Shown piece by piece: positions 36,057-46,828 of a stretch of 64,000 bases of DNA (positions are counted from its first letter, which is position 1; each line of letters opens with the position of its first letter). The DNA comes from Streptomyces rubiginosohelvolus. Its GTDB lineage: Bacteria; Actinomycetota; Actinomycetes; Streptomycetales; Streptomycetaceae. The stretch spans positions 248,001-312,000 of the forward strand of contig NZ_BMTW01000003.1 in assembly GCF_014649875.1 (NCBI RefSeq), in the 5' to 3' direction. The position numbers and the translations under genes are program-made. The notes under the pieces are model-generated. The model made no database searches, had not been told where the DNA came from, and saw only the letters and a program-made list of their open reading frames with translations.

Positions 36057-36461
36057 TCAGCCCTGGGCGGCGGCCTCGTCCATCCACATGACCTCCCAGA
36101 TGTGGTGGTCGGGGTCCTGGAACGAGCGGCCGTACATGAAGCCCATGTCCTGCGTCTCGCCCGCCGGGAACCCGCCGGAGGCCAGCGCGGCGTCGACGAT
36201 CTCGTCGACCTTCTCGCGGCTGTCGGCGCTGAGCGCGAGGATGACCTCGGTCGCCTTCGAGGCGTCGACGATGTCCTTCTTGGTGAAGTCCTTGAAGCGC
36301 GGCTCCGTCATCAGCATGGCGAAGATCGTGTCGCTGATCACCAGACACGCGGTCTTGTCGTCGCTGAACGCCGGGTTGGTCGTGAAGCCGAGCTTCCCGA
36401 AGAAGCCCACCGTCGTCTCCAGGTTCTTCACCGGCAGGTTCACGAAGATCATCTGAGCCAT
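36057..36461 (-). CDS. VOC-superfamily (glyoxalase/bleomycin-resistance-like) protein
   Basis: 134-aa vicinal-oxygen-chelate fold protein with paired beta-alpha modules: MIFVNLPVKNLETTVGFFGK, then FMYGRSFQDPDHHIWEVMWM, whose His and Glu are typical VOC metal-side residues. Members of this subgroup are often extradiol-dioxygenase-like or antibiotic-binding; the substrate is unknown. Single gene with an ATG start and GGAAGAGGAAA upstream. Confidence 0.85.
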   Translation of the reverse strand: MAQMIFVNLPVKNLETTVGFFGKLGFTTNPAFSDDKTACLVISDTIFAMLMTEPRFKDFTKKDIVDASKATEVILALSADSREKVDEIVDAALASGGFPAGETQDMGFMYGRSFQDPDHHIWEVMWMDEAAAQG

Positions 36462-36591
36462 GGTCGTTTCCTCTTCCTCTGTCCCGTGGCGCCCTCGGTG
36501 TTCCGTCCGGCGCTTTCGATGGTTAGACGGCGGGGCCGCGCAGAACTCATCGCCGTCGGCAGAAGAATTTCCCGGAACCTCAGGCGGGGCC

Positions 36592-37629
36592 CTAGTGGAG
36601 GGTGAGCGGGGCTCCGCCGCGCAGCAGGGAGCCGCCGAGCGGCGTCAGCGTGTGGAGGACCGAGCTGCCGTGGCGCAGCGTCAGGACGAGGCCCGCCTCG
36701 CGCAGCACGGAGGCGTGCTGGCTCGCGGACGCCAGCGACACCCCGGCCCTGCGGGCGAGTTCGCTGGTGGTGCAGCCCGTCCCTATGGAGGAGAGGACGG
36801 CCGAGCGGGTGTGCCCGACGAGCCGGCCGAGCCAGGGGCCCGGCTCGGCGAAGACGGGGGCGCCGGGGTTGGCCACCGGGTAGACGAGGACCGGCGGGAG
36901 GGAGGGGTCCCGGTAGACGACGGGCGCGCCCCGGCAGAAGAAGGACGGCTGGAGCAGCAGCCCGCGCCCGTCGAGATACAGATCGCGGTCGAAGGGGTAG
37001 TCGGCCTCCAGCACGGGTGAGCGCCAGCGGATCGACGGCGGCAGGGTGGCCAGCAGCTCGTCCGTGCCGCCGTCCAGCAGGGCCCGGCCGCGCACGGCCC
37101 GGTCCGCCTCGACGCTGGCCCGGATGTGCGGCCAGTAGGGCTCGACGGCCGCCTGGTGGTAGCTGCGGAGCGCGCTGATGAGCCGGGTGAGCGGTTCGGC
37201 GTGGCCCTCCATGAGCGCGGCGGGCAGCGCCGCGCCGGCCCGCCCCGCCCCGGCGGCCCGCTGACCGACCGACCGGTCTGCCCGCTGCCGGGTCCGGCCG
37301 GCGGCCAGCAGCTCCAGCTCGGTGTGGACCCGGTCGGCGGGAGTGTCGCGCAGGGCCTCGATGCCGGTGTCGAGTCCGAACGGCTCGGCGCCCTCTTGAG
37401 AGGGCGTCAGGAAATCCGGGAAATAGCCGCGGGGCGGAACGACCGCCGCCAGCAGCTGTGCTTCACCATTCAACCGCGCCCGGGATTCCGTACGCCATTT
37501 CCCGAACACCGTCGAAGCACGCCGGTCCCTGAGCCGGTGGAAACTCAGAATGGTTTCCCACAAGGCGTCCGGTCTCGTGGCCATCCGCACCCGCGAAAGG
37601 TCCAGCCTGGACACATGGATCCGCAGCAC
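36592..37629 (-). CDS. ArsR-like winged-helix transcriptional regulator
   Basis: 345-aa actinobacterial regulator. The N-terminal part (LRIHVSRLDLSRVRMATRPD, WETILSFHRLRD) is typical of a Streptomyces-specific group. The C-terminal winged helix resembles ArsR: TTSELARRAGVSLASASQHA then VLREAGLVLTLRHGSSVLHT. GTG 37629 is chosen because relatives begin at this LRIH motif; GGGGGAG lies unusually close upstream, and ATG 37659 is an alternative. Target genes unknown. Confidence 0.75.
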   Translation of the reverse strand: MLRIHVSRLDLSRVRMATRPDALWETILSFHRLRDRRASTVFGKWRTESRARLNGEAQLLAAVVPPRGYFPDFLTPSQEGAEPFGLDTGIEALRDTPADRVHTELELLAAGRTRQRADRSVGQRAAGAGRAGAALPAALMEGHAEPLTRLISALRSYHQAAVEPYWPHIRASVEADRAVRGRALLDGGTDELLATLPPSIRWRSPVLEADYPFDRDLYLDGRGLLLQPSFFCRGAPVVYRDPSLPPVLVYPVANPGAPVFAEPGPWLGRLVGHTRSAVLSSIGTGCTTSELARRAGVSLASASQHASVLREAGLVLTLRHGSSVLHTLTPLGGSLLRGGAPLTLH

Positions 37630-37883
37630 TACTCCCCCACCTGTTGCATTCTGTTGCATCCGCAATTGCCCCCACCGAAGGGTATGCGGACCGTCACAGG
37701 AGGTCACCACGGGGTTTCGGCCAGAAGTGAAAGGCCTCGCCCCGTTCCGCTTCACCGATGAGGCTGTACGACGTCGGGTACGCATCCGGTGCCCACCGGA
37801 TGAGCACGTGAAGGCCGTGGGGGGCTTTGTGTGTTCGGCGGCGGTGGGCGACGGTGCGGCTCCGTACCCGACGGGGGTAAGCC

Positions 37884-37921
37884 GGGTGCGGTCCATGGGT
37901 GGGGATCCATGGACCGCACCC
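37884..37921. terminator. Perfect 15-bp stem hairpin
   Basis: GGGTGCGGTCCATGG (37884-37898) and its exact complement (37907-37921) with an 8-nt loop. The function is uncertain: terminator, or structured leader of the downstream minus-strand regulator. Confidence 0.5.
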
Positions 37922-38098
37922 CGGTCCCGCTTCCCGCCCTTCACCCGAATTTCTTTGCGCATTAAACGAAGCAATGTGCTCTGCGCCACATTCTTCGCGC
38001 TCCATTCGGTGCGCGCTCCTGACGACTTCTCCGGACCGCCGGTCATTTCCGCGCACACCCCTCCCGTACCGCCGGTCACTTCCGGTCGGCGCAAAGCG

Positions 38099-38133
38099 AA
38101 GCGGCGGCACCCCCGCACAGGGTGCCGCCGCTT
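38099..38133. terminator. Perfect 14-bp stem terminator hairpin
   Basis: AAGCGGCGGCACCC (38099-38112) pairs with GGGTGCCGCCGCTT (38120-38133) across a 7-nt loop. It probably backs up termination of ppdK transcripts. Confidence 0.65.
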
Positions 38134-38237
38134 CTCGGTGCTCCGGGGCCGCCGCCGGGCCGGTGCGCCCGGTGAGGGCCGGGCTCGGCTTCCGGGGCGG
38201 TCCCGGAGGGGCGGGCCGCTCGGCGGCCTCGGTCGGT

Positions 38238-38297
38238 GGGCAGGGCTGTTCGTGCAGCCCTGCCCCTGAGGTCCGGGGTGTTCGTGCACCCCGGACC
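38238..38297 (-). terminator. Twin hairpins with identical loops after ppdK
   Basis: Hairpin A (GGGCAGGGCTG, 38238-38248, with 38255-38265) and hairpin B (GGTCCGGGGTG, 38270-38280, with 38287-38297) each have a perfect 11-bp stem and the same 6-nt loop TTCGTG. They are 4 bp apart and begin 11 bp after the ppdK stop on the minus strand. A tandem terminator is likely. Confidence 0.75.
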
Positions 38298-38308
38298 GTG
38301 AGTCCGGG

Positions 38309-41020
<2,712 letters not shown>

Positions 41021-41385
41021 GGGTCTCGACTCCTCGAGGACGCGGTGGCTGCCCTGACGGCGAGGAACATACCCAGATCGAAGGTGTATGGGTACGTCCA
41101 CTTGGTCGTCATACGGCCGCAACCACCCGTCCGCCAGCAGATCGAAAGGGTCGCCCGGCCGAAGCGCAGGAATCCTTGCCTTCACCTCCTGAAGGCGGCA
41201 TGGCTGAAACTTGACCATAGTCGCTCACCTGAGCGGGACCCGGAGCAGGTGAGTCCACTTCTCGAAGGCAAGAGGGTGGCACTGAGTGCCACGTCTTCCA
41301 GAAGTGCAGCCAGCCACTTTTCGCTCATCTGAGCGCAACCCCGATCAAGGGTGGCGTGAATCACGCCCGATTCGGACCCCGGATT
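41021..41385. promoter_or_regulatory. ppdK upstream region rich in palindromes
   Basis: 365 bp without a gene. It has lower GC near 41060-41120, and four dyads at 41222-41235, 41276-41292, 41322-41335 and 41353-41367. It serves the minus-strand ppdK promoter; the other flank is a decayed gene. Confidence 0.55.
41222..41367. promoter_or_regulatory. Twin CGCTCA-N2-TGAGCG sites around two further dyads
   Basis: CGCTCACCTGAGCG (41222-41235) and CGCTCATCTGAGCG (41322-41335) are the same 6-2-6 palindrome exactly 100 bp apart. Between and beyond lie GTGGCACT-G-AGTGCCAC (41276-41292) and GGCGTGA-A-TCACGCC (41353-41367). The repressor is not identified. Confidence 0.55.
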
Positions 41386-41685
41386 TCAGGATCCGGACGC
41401 CTCGGGACGCCTCAGGCAGTCGCTGAGCACCCCGAGATCCACCTCTTCCAGGCTACGGGCGAAGGTCCTCCCCCGCGCGGGATCGACCGGCAGGAGCGAG
41501 GGCACCACCAGCACGGCACACCCTGCGGCGTGCGCGGACGCGGTGCCGTCCGGGGAGTCCTCGACGGCCACACAGGCCGAGGCGGGGCCCGGGGGCGGCG
41601 GGGCGCCCGCGTCGATCTTGCAGGGGAAGGAGCCGGTGAGCTCGGCGGCGACAGCGGGCAACCCGTCCGCCGTCCCTCCCGTCAC
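41386..41685 (-). pseudogene. Decayed HAD-family hydrolase, C-terminal remnant
   Basis: The last 60 codons read like the C-terminus of a beta-phosphoglucomutase-type HAD phosphatase: CVAVEDSPDGTASAHAAGC (motif IV region) then AVLVVPSLLPVD. The preceding sequence lacks the expected KPxPD lysine motif and the nucleophile DxD domain. The same reading frame runs back to the dus stop with no recognisable hydrolase sequence. I therefore read it as a truncated, eroded gene that lay downstream of dus. A GTG at 41685 could still give a 99-aa product. Confidence 0.5.
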
Positions 41686-41859
41686 CGCGATCAGATGAGC
41701 GGCGGTGTCGGCGACGGGCCGACCGGGGGCGCGTACGCACTCGGCCGCCGGGCTCGGGGCGCGTACCGCGAGCGGAACCGGCCGCAGGGGCGGGTACGCG
41801 CTCAGCCTCGGAGACGTACGCCAGCGGGCCCGGCCGCAGGAGTCCGGCAGCGTACGGGC

Positions 41860-43008
41860 TCAGCCGCCGGAGGTGTCCAGCTCGGCGTCGGCGCTGATGC
41901 CGGCGCAGTCGTACGGGTCCTTGAGCCAGCCGTCCGGGAGGACGACCCGGTTGTTGCCGGAGGTCCGCCCGCGGGGTCCGTCGGCGCCGTCCGGCCAGGG
42001 CTGGTCGAGGTCCAGCTCGTGCAGCTGGCCGCCCAGCTCCTCCAGCGAGGAGGTGACGGCGAGCTTCTTGCGCATCTCGGAGCCGACCGCGAAGCCCTTC
42101 AGATACCAGGCCACGTGCTTACGGAAGTCGATGACGCCGCGCGCCTCGTCGCCGATCCACTCCCCCAGCAGCGTCGCGTGGCGCACCATGACGTCCGCGA
42201 CCTCGCGCAGAGTGGGCGCGTGCCGTTCGCCGCGCCCCTCCATGGCGTTGACCAGATCGGCGAAGAGCCAGGGCCGCCCGAGGCACCCGCGCCCGACGAC
42301 GACCCCGTCGCACCCGGTCTCGCGCATCATCCGCAGGGCGTCGTCGGCGCACCAGATGTCGCCGTTGCCGAGGACGGGGATCTCGGGGACGTGCTCCTTG
42401 AGCCGGGCGATGGCGTCCCAGTCGGCGGTGCCGCCGTAGTGCTGGGCGGTGGTGCGCCCGTGCAGGGCGACAGCGGTCACCCCCTCCTCGACGGCGATGC
42501 GCCCGGCGTCGAGGAACGTGAGGTGGTCGTCGTCGATGCCCTTGCGCATCTTGATGGTGACGGGAAGGTCCCCGGCGCCCGAGACGGCTTCCCTGAGGAT
42601 GGCCCGCAGCAGGGGCCGCTTGTACGGAAGCGCGGAGCCGCCGCCCTTGCGGGTGACCTTGGGGACGGGGCAGCCGAAGTTCAGGTCGATGTGATCGGCG
42701 AGGTTCTCGTCCACGATCATGCGGACGGCCTTGCCGACGGTGACCGGGTCCACTCCGTACAGCTGGATCGAGCGCGGGGTCTCGGTCGCGTCGAAGTGGA
42801 TGAGCTGCATCGTCTTCTCGTTGCGCTCGACCAGCGCCCGCGTGGTGATCATCTCGCTGACGAACAGCCCCTTGCCCCCGGAGAACTCCCGGCACAGCGT
42901 CCGGAACGGGGCGTTGGTGATACCGGCCATCGGGGCCAGCACGACCGGCGGCTGCACGGTGTGCGGGCCGATACGGAGCTGCGGGAGGGCGGGGGCGAGC
43001 GTGGTCAT
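41860..43008 (-). CDS. dus: tRNA-dihydrouridine synthase (DusB-like)
   Basis: FMN-dependent enzyme reducing uridines in the tRNA D-loop, 382 aa. TIM-barrel motifs: LAPMAGITNAPFRTLCREF, QLYGVDPVTVGKAV, the active-site Cys loop DLNFGCPVPKVTRKGGGSAL, VTIKMRKGIDDDH, ALHGRTTAQHYGG and GRGCLGRPWLFADL, with a C-terminal tRNA-binding helical domain. ATG 43008 begins the conserved fold directly; the frame extends upstream but is antisense to the VOC gene. Confidence 0.95.
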   Translation of the reverse strand: MTTLAPALPQLRIGPHTVQPPVVLAPMAGITNAPFRTLCREFSGGKGLFVSEMITTRALVERNEKTMQLIHFDATETPRSIQLYGVDPVTVGKAVRMIVDENLADHIDLNFGCPVPKVTRKGGGSALPYKRPLLRAILREAVSGAGDLPVTIKMRKGIDDDHLTFLDAGRIAVEEGVTAVALHGRTTAQHYGGTADWDAIARLKEHVPEIPVLGNGDIWCADDALRMMRETGCDGVVVGRGCLGRPWLFADLVNAMEGRGERHAPTLREVADVMVRHATLLGEWIGDEARGVIDFRKHVAWYLKGFAVGSEMRKKLAVTSSLEELGGQLHELDLDQPWPDGADGPRGRTSGNNRVVLPDGWLKDPYDCAGISADAELDTSGG

Positions 43009-43200
43009 TGCTCCATTGTCGCGTACGCCGGAGGGTGGCGGACCGGGCTGTGTTCGCGATGCCGCCATCGGGCGGTTTCCGCCCATGCGCCGGACGTCGA
43101 GAATCGAGCGGCGGCTCCGTCCCAGAAGCAGATGCAGGAGCAGAAGCAGGAGCGGAAGCCGCAGCAGCGGACCGACTGCACGACCGAGAAGGAGTCCCCC

Positions 43201-43641
43201 GTGACCGTTCTTCGCATGGACAACGTGGCCGTCGTCGTCGACGATCTGGCGGCCGCAACCGCCTTCTTCATCGAGCTCGGCCTGGAGCTGGAGGGTGAAG
43301 CGCAGGTCGAGGGAGCCGTGCCGGACCGGATGACCGGCCTCGACGGGGTCCGCAGCGCCATCGCGATGATGCGCACCCCGGACGGCCACAGCAGGCTGGA
43401 GCTGACCAAGTTCCTCGCCCCGGCGGCGGTCGGCGCCGGGGCGGACGCCCCGGCGCCCAACACCCTGGGCCTGCACCGGGTGATGTTCGCGGTCGACGAC
43501 CTGGACGACACGGTCGCCCGGCTGCGCGGCCACGGCGCCGAACTCCTCGGTGAGGTCGTGCAGTACGAGGACGCCTACCGCCTCTGCGACCTCCGCGGCC
43601 CTTCGGGGATCATCGTCGCCCTGGCCCAGCGGCTCGGCTGA
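43201..43641 (+). CDS. VOC-superfamily (glyoxalase-like) protein
   Basis: 146-aa two-module VOC protein: MDNVAVVVDDLAAATAFF, SRLELTKF (Glu metal ligand), NTLGLHRVMFAVDDLDDTV (His) and a terminal DLRGPSGIIVALAQRL. GTG start after AAGGAG. The 192-bp gap to dus holds purine-rich imperfect repeats (AGAAGCAGGAG-like, 43127-43170). Substrate unknown; lactoylglutathione or drug-binding types are possible. Confidence 0.85.
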   Translation: MTVLRMDNVAVVVDDLAAATAFFIELGLELEGEAQVEGAVPDRMTGLDGVRSAIAMMRTPDGHSRLELTKFLAPAAVGAGADAPAPNTLGLHRVMFAVDDLDDTVARLRGHGAELLGEVVQYEDAYRLCDLRGPSGIIVALAQRLG

Positions 43642-43660
43642 CCGAAGCCTCCCGACGGCG

Positions 43661-44551
43661 TCACCGGTCGCCGTCCACCGCGATGCGGTGCAGCCGTTCC
43701 AGCCGGCTCCGGGTCTCCTCGTCCACCGGCGGATAGCTCACCAGGCGCGGCCCGCTGGACGGGCCGAGCCAGAGGTTGGTGTGCTCGACGTGGAGCAGTC
43801 CCACCTGCGCGTTGCGGATGTACTTGGTGCGGCCGCGCTGGTCGACCACCTCGTGGCGGCCCCACACCTCGCGGAACTCCGGTGATCGCGTCTCCAGCCG
43901 GTGCAGCAGCGCCTTCCAGGCCGGCTCGGCGAGATGGCCGGCCATCGAGGCACGGAACTTGGCGGCCATCATGCGGGTGACCTCGGGCAGGTCGACGATC
44001 GAGGCACGCCAGTCGTCATGGGTGAAGGCCAGGAGCAGGCAGTTGCGGTCCTCGGGTGCCACCGCGTCCAGGTCGCAGAGCAGCCGGGCGTAGGTGCGGT
44101 TGTAGGCGAGGACGTCGTACCGGCTGTTCTGGACGCAGGCCGGAATGGGGTCCAGCTGCTCCAGCATGGTCCGCAGCGCCGGGGTGACGGTGGGGCACTC
44201 CGTGCCGGGTGCCGGGTCCGGAGCCGCGGCGAGGGCGAAGAGATGGGCGCGCTCGCTCGGGTCGAGCAGCAGGGCGCGGGCGAGGGCGTCCAGCACCTGG
44301 GCGGAGACCTGGATGTCCCGGGCCTGTTCGAGCCAGGTGTACCAGGTGACCCCGACCGCCGAGAGCTGGGCGACCTCTTCCCGGCGCAACCCCGGGGTGC
44401 GGCGGCGCCGTCCCCGGACGAGGCCCACCTGCTCGGGGGTGATGCGCTCGCGGCGGCTGCGCAGGAAGGCGGCCAGCTCGTGCCGCCGGATGTCGGACGG
44501 GGACTCCGTGCTGTCCGGTGCGAGCAGGGGGTCGGCTGCCATGGTCGTCAT
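43661..44551 (-). CDS. HTH regulator with MmyB-like ligand-binding domain
   Basis: 296-aa regulator. An XRE HTH (LAAFLRSRRERITPEQVGL, RRRTPGLRREEVAQLSAVGV, WYTWLEQARDIQVS, about residues 25-85) is followed by an MmyB-like PAS-type domain that in relatives binds fatty acids (LEQLDPIPACVQNSRYDVLA, VEHTNLWLGPSS). It is divergent from a DHA2 MFS exporter, with two CTGGTACCAG palindromes between. The ATG at 44551 lies close to these sites, so it is probably autoregulated. Confidence 0.88.
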   Translation of the reverse strand: MTTMAADPLLAPDSTESPSDIRRHELAAFLRSRRERITPEQVGLVRGRRRRTPGLRREEVAQLSAVGVTWYTWLEQARDIQVSAQVLDALARALLLDPSERAHLFALAAAPDPAPGTECPTVTPALRTMLEQLDPIPACVQNSRYDVLAYNRTYARLLCDLDAVAPEDRNCLLLAFTHDDWRASIVDLPEVTRMMAAKFRASMAGHLAEPAWKALLHRLETRSPEFREVWGRHEVVDQRGRTKYIRNAQVGLLHVEHTNLWLGPSSGPRLVSYPPVDEETRSRLERLHRIAVDGDR

Positions 44552-44583
44552 GCCTCCAGCGTGCGGGGTCTCGCCGCCTGTTG

Positions 44584-44625
44584 CCAGGTACTCCTGGTAC
44601 CAGGATAAGAAGACTCTGGTACCAG
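44584..44625. promoter_or_regulatory. Twin CTGGTACCAG operators
   Basis: CCTGGTACCAGG (44593-44604) and CTGGTACCAG (44616-44625) are perfect palindromes centred 22 bp apart, two helical turns. A related inverted pair CCAGG-TACT-CCTGG (44584-44597) overlaps the first. They lie between the divergent regulator and exporter genes. Confidence 0.7.
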
Positions 44626-44652
44626 GCTGGGATCGGCGGGAGAGTCGATGGC

Positions 44653-46152
44653 GTGAGTGAATCATCCGTACACACCTCTCCTCGTGCGGCTTCCGGACCG
44701 GCCCGGGCGACCCCCGCCGGCCAGGAACCCGTCCGCCACCACGACCACCCCACGCCCGTGCTGGGCGCGCTCGGCCTCTTCACCGTGCTGCTGGGCGCGG
44801 CTCTCCCGCTCATCGACTTCTTCATCGTGAACGTCGCGCTGCCCACGATCGACCGCGATCTGGACGCGGGCCCGGCCATGCTCGAACTCGTCGTCGCGGG
44901 CTACGGTCTCGCCTACGCCGTGCTGCTGGTCCTCGGCGGACGGCTCGGCGACATGGTGGGCCGCAGGCGGCTGTTCCTCATCGGCATGGCCGCCTTCGGG
45001 ATCACGTCGCTGGCCTGCGGGCTCGCTCCGGACGCCTGGACGCTGGTCGGCGCCCGGGTGGCGCAGGGCGCGGCCGCCGCGCTGATGCTGCCGCAGGTGC
45101 TGGCCACGATCCAGGCGGCGACGCGGGGACCTCGCCGGGCCCGGGCGATGAGCCTGTACGGGGCGACGGCCGGGCTGTCGATGGTCGCCGGCCAGATCCT
45201 GGGCGGGGTGCTGGTCGCCGCCGCCCCGATGGCCTCGGTGTTCGGTGAGAGCGCGGGCTGGCGGTCGGTGTTCCTGGTGAACGTCCCGGTGGTCGTGGTG
45301 GGTCTGGTGCTGGCCGCCCGCGCGGTGCCGGAGACTCGCTCGGACCGCCCGGCCCCGGTCGACGTACCCGGAACGCTGCTGCTCGCCCTCTCCCTGGTCA
45401 CCCTCCTCGCCCCGCTGACGGAGGGCCGGGCGGCGGGCTGGCCGCTGTGGACCTGGCTCTCGCTGGCCCTGTTCCCCTTCTCCGCGTACGCCTTCTACCG
45501 GGTGGAACGCCGGGCCGACCGGCTGGGCCGGGTGCCCCTGGTCCCGCCGAGCCTGCTGCGGCTGGACTCGCTGCGGCGGGGCCTGACTCTGGTGGTGCCG
45601 TTCTCCATCGGCTTCGGCGGCTTCATGTTCGTGATCGCGGTGGCGCTCCAGCAGGGCCTGCGGCTGGGCCCGGCCGCGGCCGGACTCTCGCTGGCCCCGA
45701 TGGCCCTGGCCTTCTTCGGCGCCTCCCTGGCGGGCCCGCGCCTGGTACGCCGGTACGGCACCCGGGTGGTCACGGCGGGCGGCCTGATCCAGGCGGTGGG
45801 CGTGGTGGTCCTGGCGCTGACGGTGCACTACGCCTGGCAGGGCCTCGGCATCTGGGGCCTGCTCCCGGGGGTGGCGATCGCGGGCCTCGGCCAGGGTCTC
45901 CAGCTCCCCGTGCTGTTCCGGATCGTGCTCTCCGACGTACCGCCGGAGAAGGCCGGGGTGGGCGGCGGCGTGATGACGACGACCCAGCAGGCGGCGCTGG
46001 CCCTCGGGGTGGCCACGCTGGGCACCCTGTTCCTGGCGCTGGTGCCGACCCTGGGCATGCGGGACGCGCTGGTCGTGACCTTGCTGGCGCAGTTGGCGGC
46101 GGTGGCGCTGACGGTGGGGCTGAGCCTGCGGTTGCCGCGCACGGTGGGATGA
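44653..46152 (+). CDS. MFS drug exporter (DHA2, EmrB/QacA-like)
   Basis: 499-aa proton-driven exporter with about 14 hydrophobic segments. DHA2 signatures: LIDFFIVNVALPTIDRDL in helix 1, GGRLGDMVGRRRLFL in the first loop and GARVAQGAAAALMLPQVLA (motif C region). GTG start near the twin operators; no clear Shine-Dalgarno. Divergent HTH control suggests drug-inducible export. Confidence 0.9.
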   Translation: MSESSVHTSPRAASGPARATPAGQEPVRHHDHPTPVLGALGLFTVLLGAALPLIDFFIVNVALPTIDRDLDAGPAMLELVVAGYGLAYAVLLVLGGRLGDMVGRRRLFLIGMAAFGITSLACGLAPDAWTLVGARVAQGAAAALMLPQVLATIQAATRGPRRARAMSLYGATAGLSMVAGQILGGVLVAAAPMASVFGESAGWRSVFLVNVPVVVVGLVLAARAVPETRSDRPAPVDVPGTLLLALSLVTLLAPLTEGRAAGWPLWTWLSLALFPFSAYAFYRVERRADRLGRVPLVPPSLLRLDSLRRGLTLVVPFSIGFGGFMFVIAVALQQGLRLGPAAAGLSLAPMALAFFGASLAGPRLVRRYGTRVVTAGGLIQAVGVVVLALTVHYAWQGLGIWGLLPGVAIAGLGQGLQLPVLFRIVLSDVPPEKAGVGGGVMTTTQQAALALGVATLGTLFLALVPTLGMRDALVVTLLAQLAAVALTVGLSLRLPRTVG

Positions 46153-46180
46153 GCGGGCCGCGGCGTGGGCCGCGTCCGGA

Positions 46181-46759
46181 TCAGGCGAGGCGCGAGGCGT
46201 CCCAGGCCGCCTCGATCATCCGGAAGACCTCGTCCACCGCGTCCCCCGGCTCGGCCGCCTCACAGGCCAGCGCGAAGGCGTCGATCACGAACCTCGCGAT
46301 GGTCCGGCAGGCCGTCGACGTCTCCGGTACGCCGAGTTCGGCGGCGATGGCGATGGCCAGCGCGTCCGCGTGGCGCAGCCGCATCGACTCCTCGTAGTCC
46401 CGCAGTGCCGGTGAGGACACGATCAGGCTCCGGACCGGAGCGGCCTCGGGTGCCGTGCAGTGGCGCACCATGGCGTGGATCTCCTGGCGCAGCGCCGGGA
46501 TCAGCGGCTCGCCCGGCACCCGGTCGGCGACCGCCCGCACGAGGCCGCGCTCGAACCCCTGGTCGCGCTCGAAGACCAGCGCCTCCTTCGCGGCGAAATG
46601 CGAGAAGAGGGTGGTGACGGCCACATCGGCCTCGGCGGCCACGTCCCGGATGCCCACGTCGTCGTAGCCGCGTTCCAGGAAGAGACGCAGAGCGGTGTCG
46701 GCGATCTTCTGGCGGGTCGCGGCCTTCTTGCGCTCGCGGCGCCCGGACGGCTCGATCAT
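46181..46759 (-). CDS. TetR-family transcriptional repressor
   Basis: 192-aa regulator with TetR HTH (TRQKIADTALRLFLERGYDD, VRDVAAEADVAVTTLFSHFA-type, about residues 12-55). It is divergent from an NADP-dependent oxidoreductase gene (46829). Matching inverted half-sites TGACACTA (46764-46771) and TAGTGTTA (46811-46818) flank the 69-bp gap, so joint control is likely. Ligand unknown. Confidence 0.88.
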   Translation of the reverse strand: MIEPSGRRERKKAATRQKIADTALRLFLERGYDDVGIRDVAAEADVAVTTLFSHFAAKEALVFERDQGFERGLVRAVADRVPGEPLIPALRQEIHAMVRHCTAPEAAPVRSLIVSSPALRDYEESMRLRHADALAIAIAAELGVPETSTACRTIARFVIDAFALACEAAEPGDAVDEVFRMIEAAWDASRLA

Positions 46760-46763
46760 GCGC

Positions 46764-46818
46764 TGACACTACCAAATACAAAACAACAACCGATCCAAAA
46801 CCCTAACGGTTAGTGTTA
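46764..46818. promoter_or_regulatory. TetR operator candidates
   Basis: CTAAC-G-GTTAG (46803-46813) is an 11-bp dyad. TAGTGTTA (46811-46818) is an inverted near-copy (7 of 8) of TGACACTA (46764-46771) next to the TetR start. The gap is AT-rich for this genome. Confidence 0.45.
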
Positions 46819-46828
46819 CGGTCGGCGC

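Larger units (their letters stand above)
37630..38308. other. 679-bp gap with four strong hairpins between ppdK and the regulator
   Basis: No convincing gene. It contains twin hairpins (38238-38297), a 14-bp stem (38099-38133) and a 15-bp stem (37884-37921), all perfect. A lower-GC stretch lies at 37930-38030. The part next to 37630 should hold the promoter of the minus-strand regulator. A plus-strand frame (37550-38269) is rejected. Confidence 0.6.

Noticed and set aside
37550..38269. 239-codon plus-strand frame in the gap below ppdK
   Set aside because: It spans two perfect hairpins, has atypical composition and no Shine-Dalgarno or recognisable motif.
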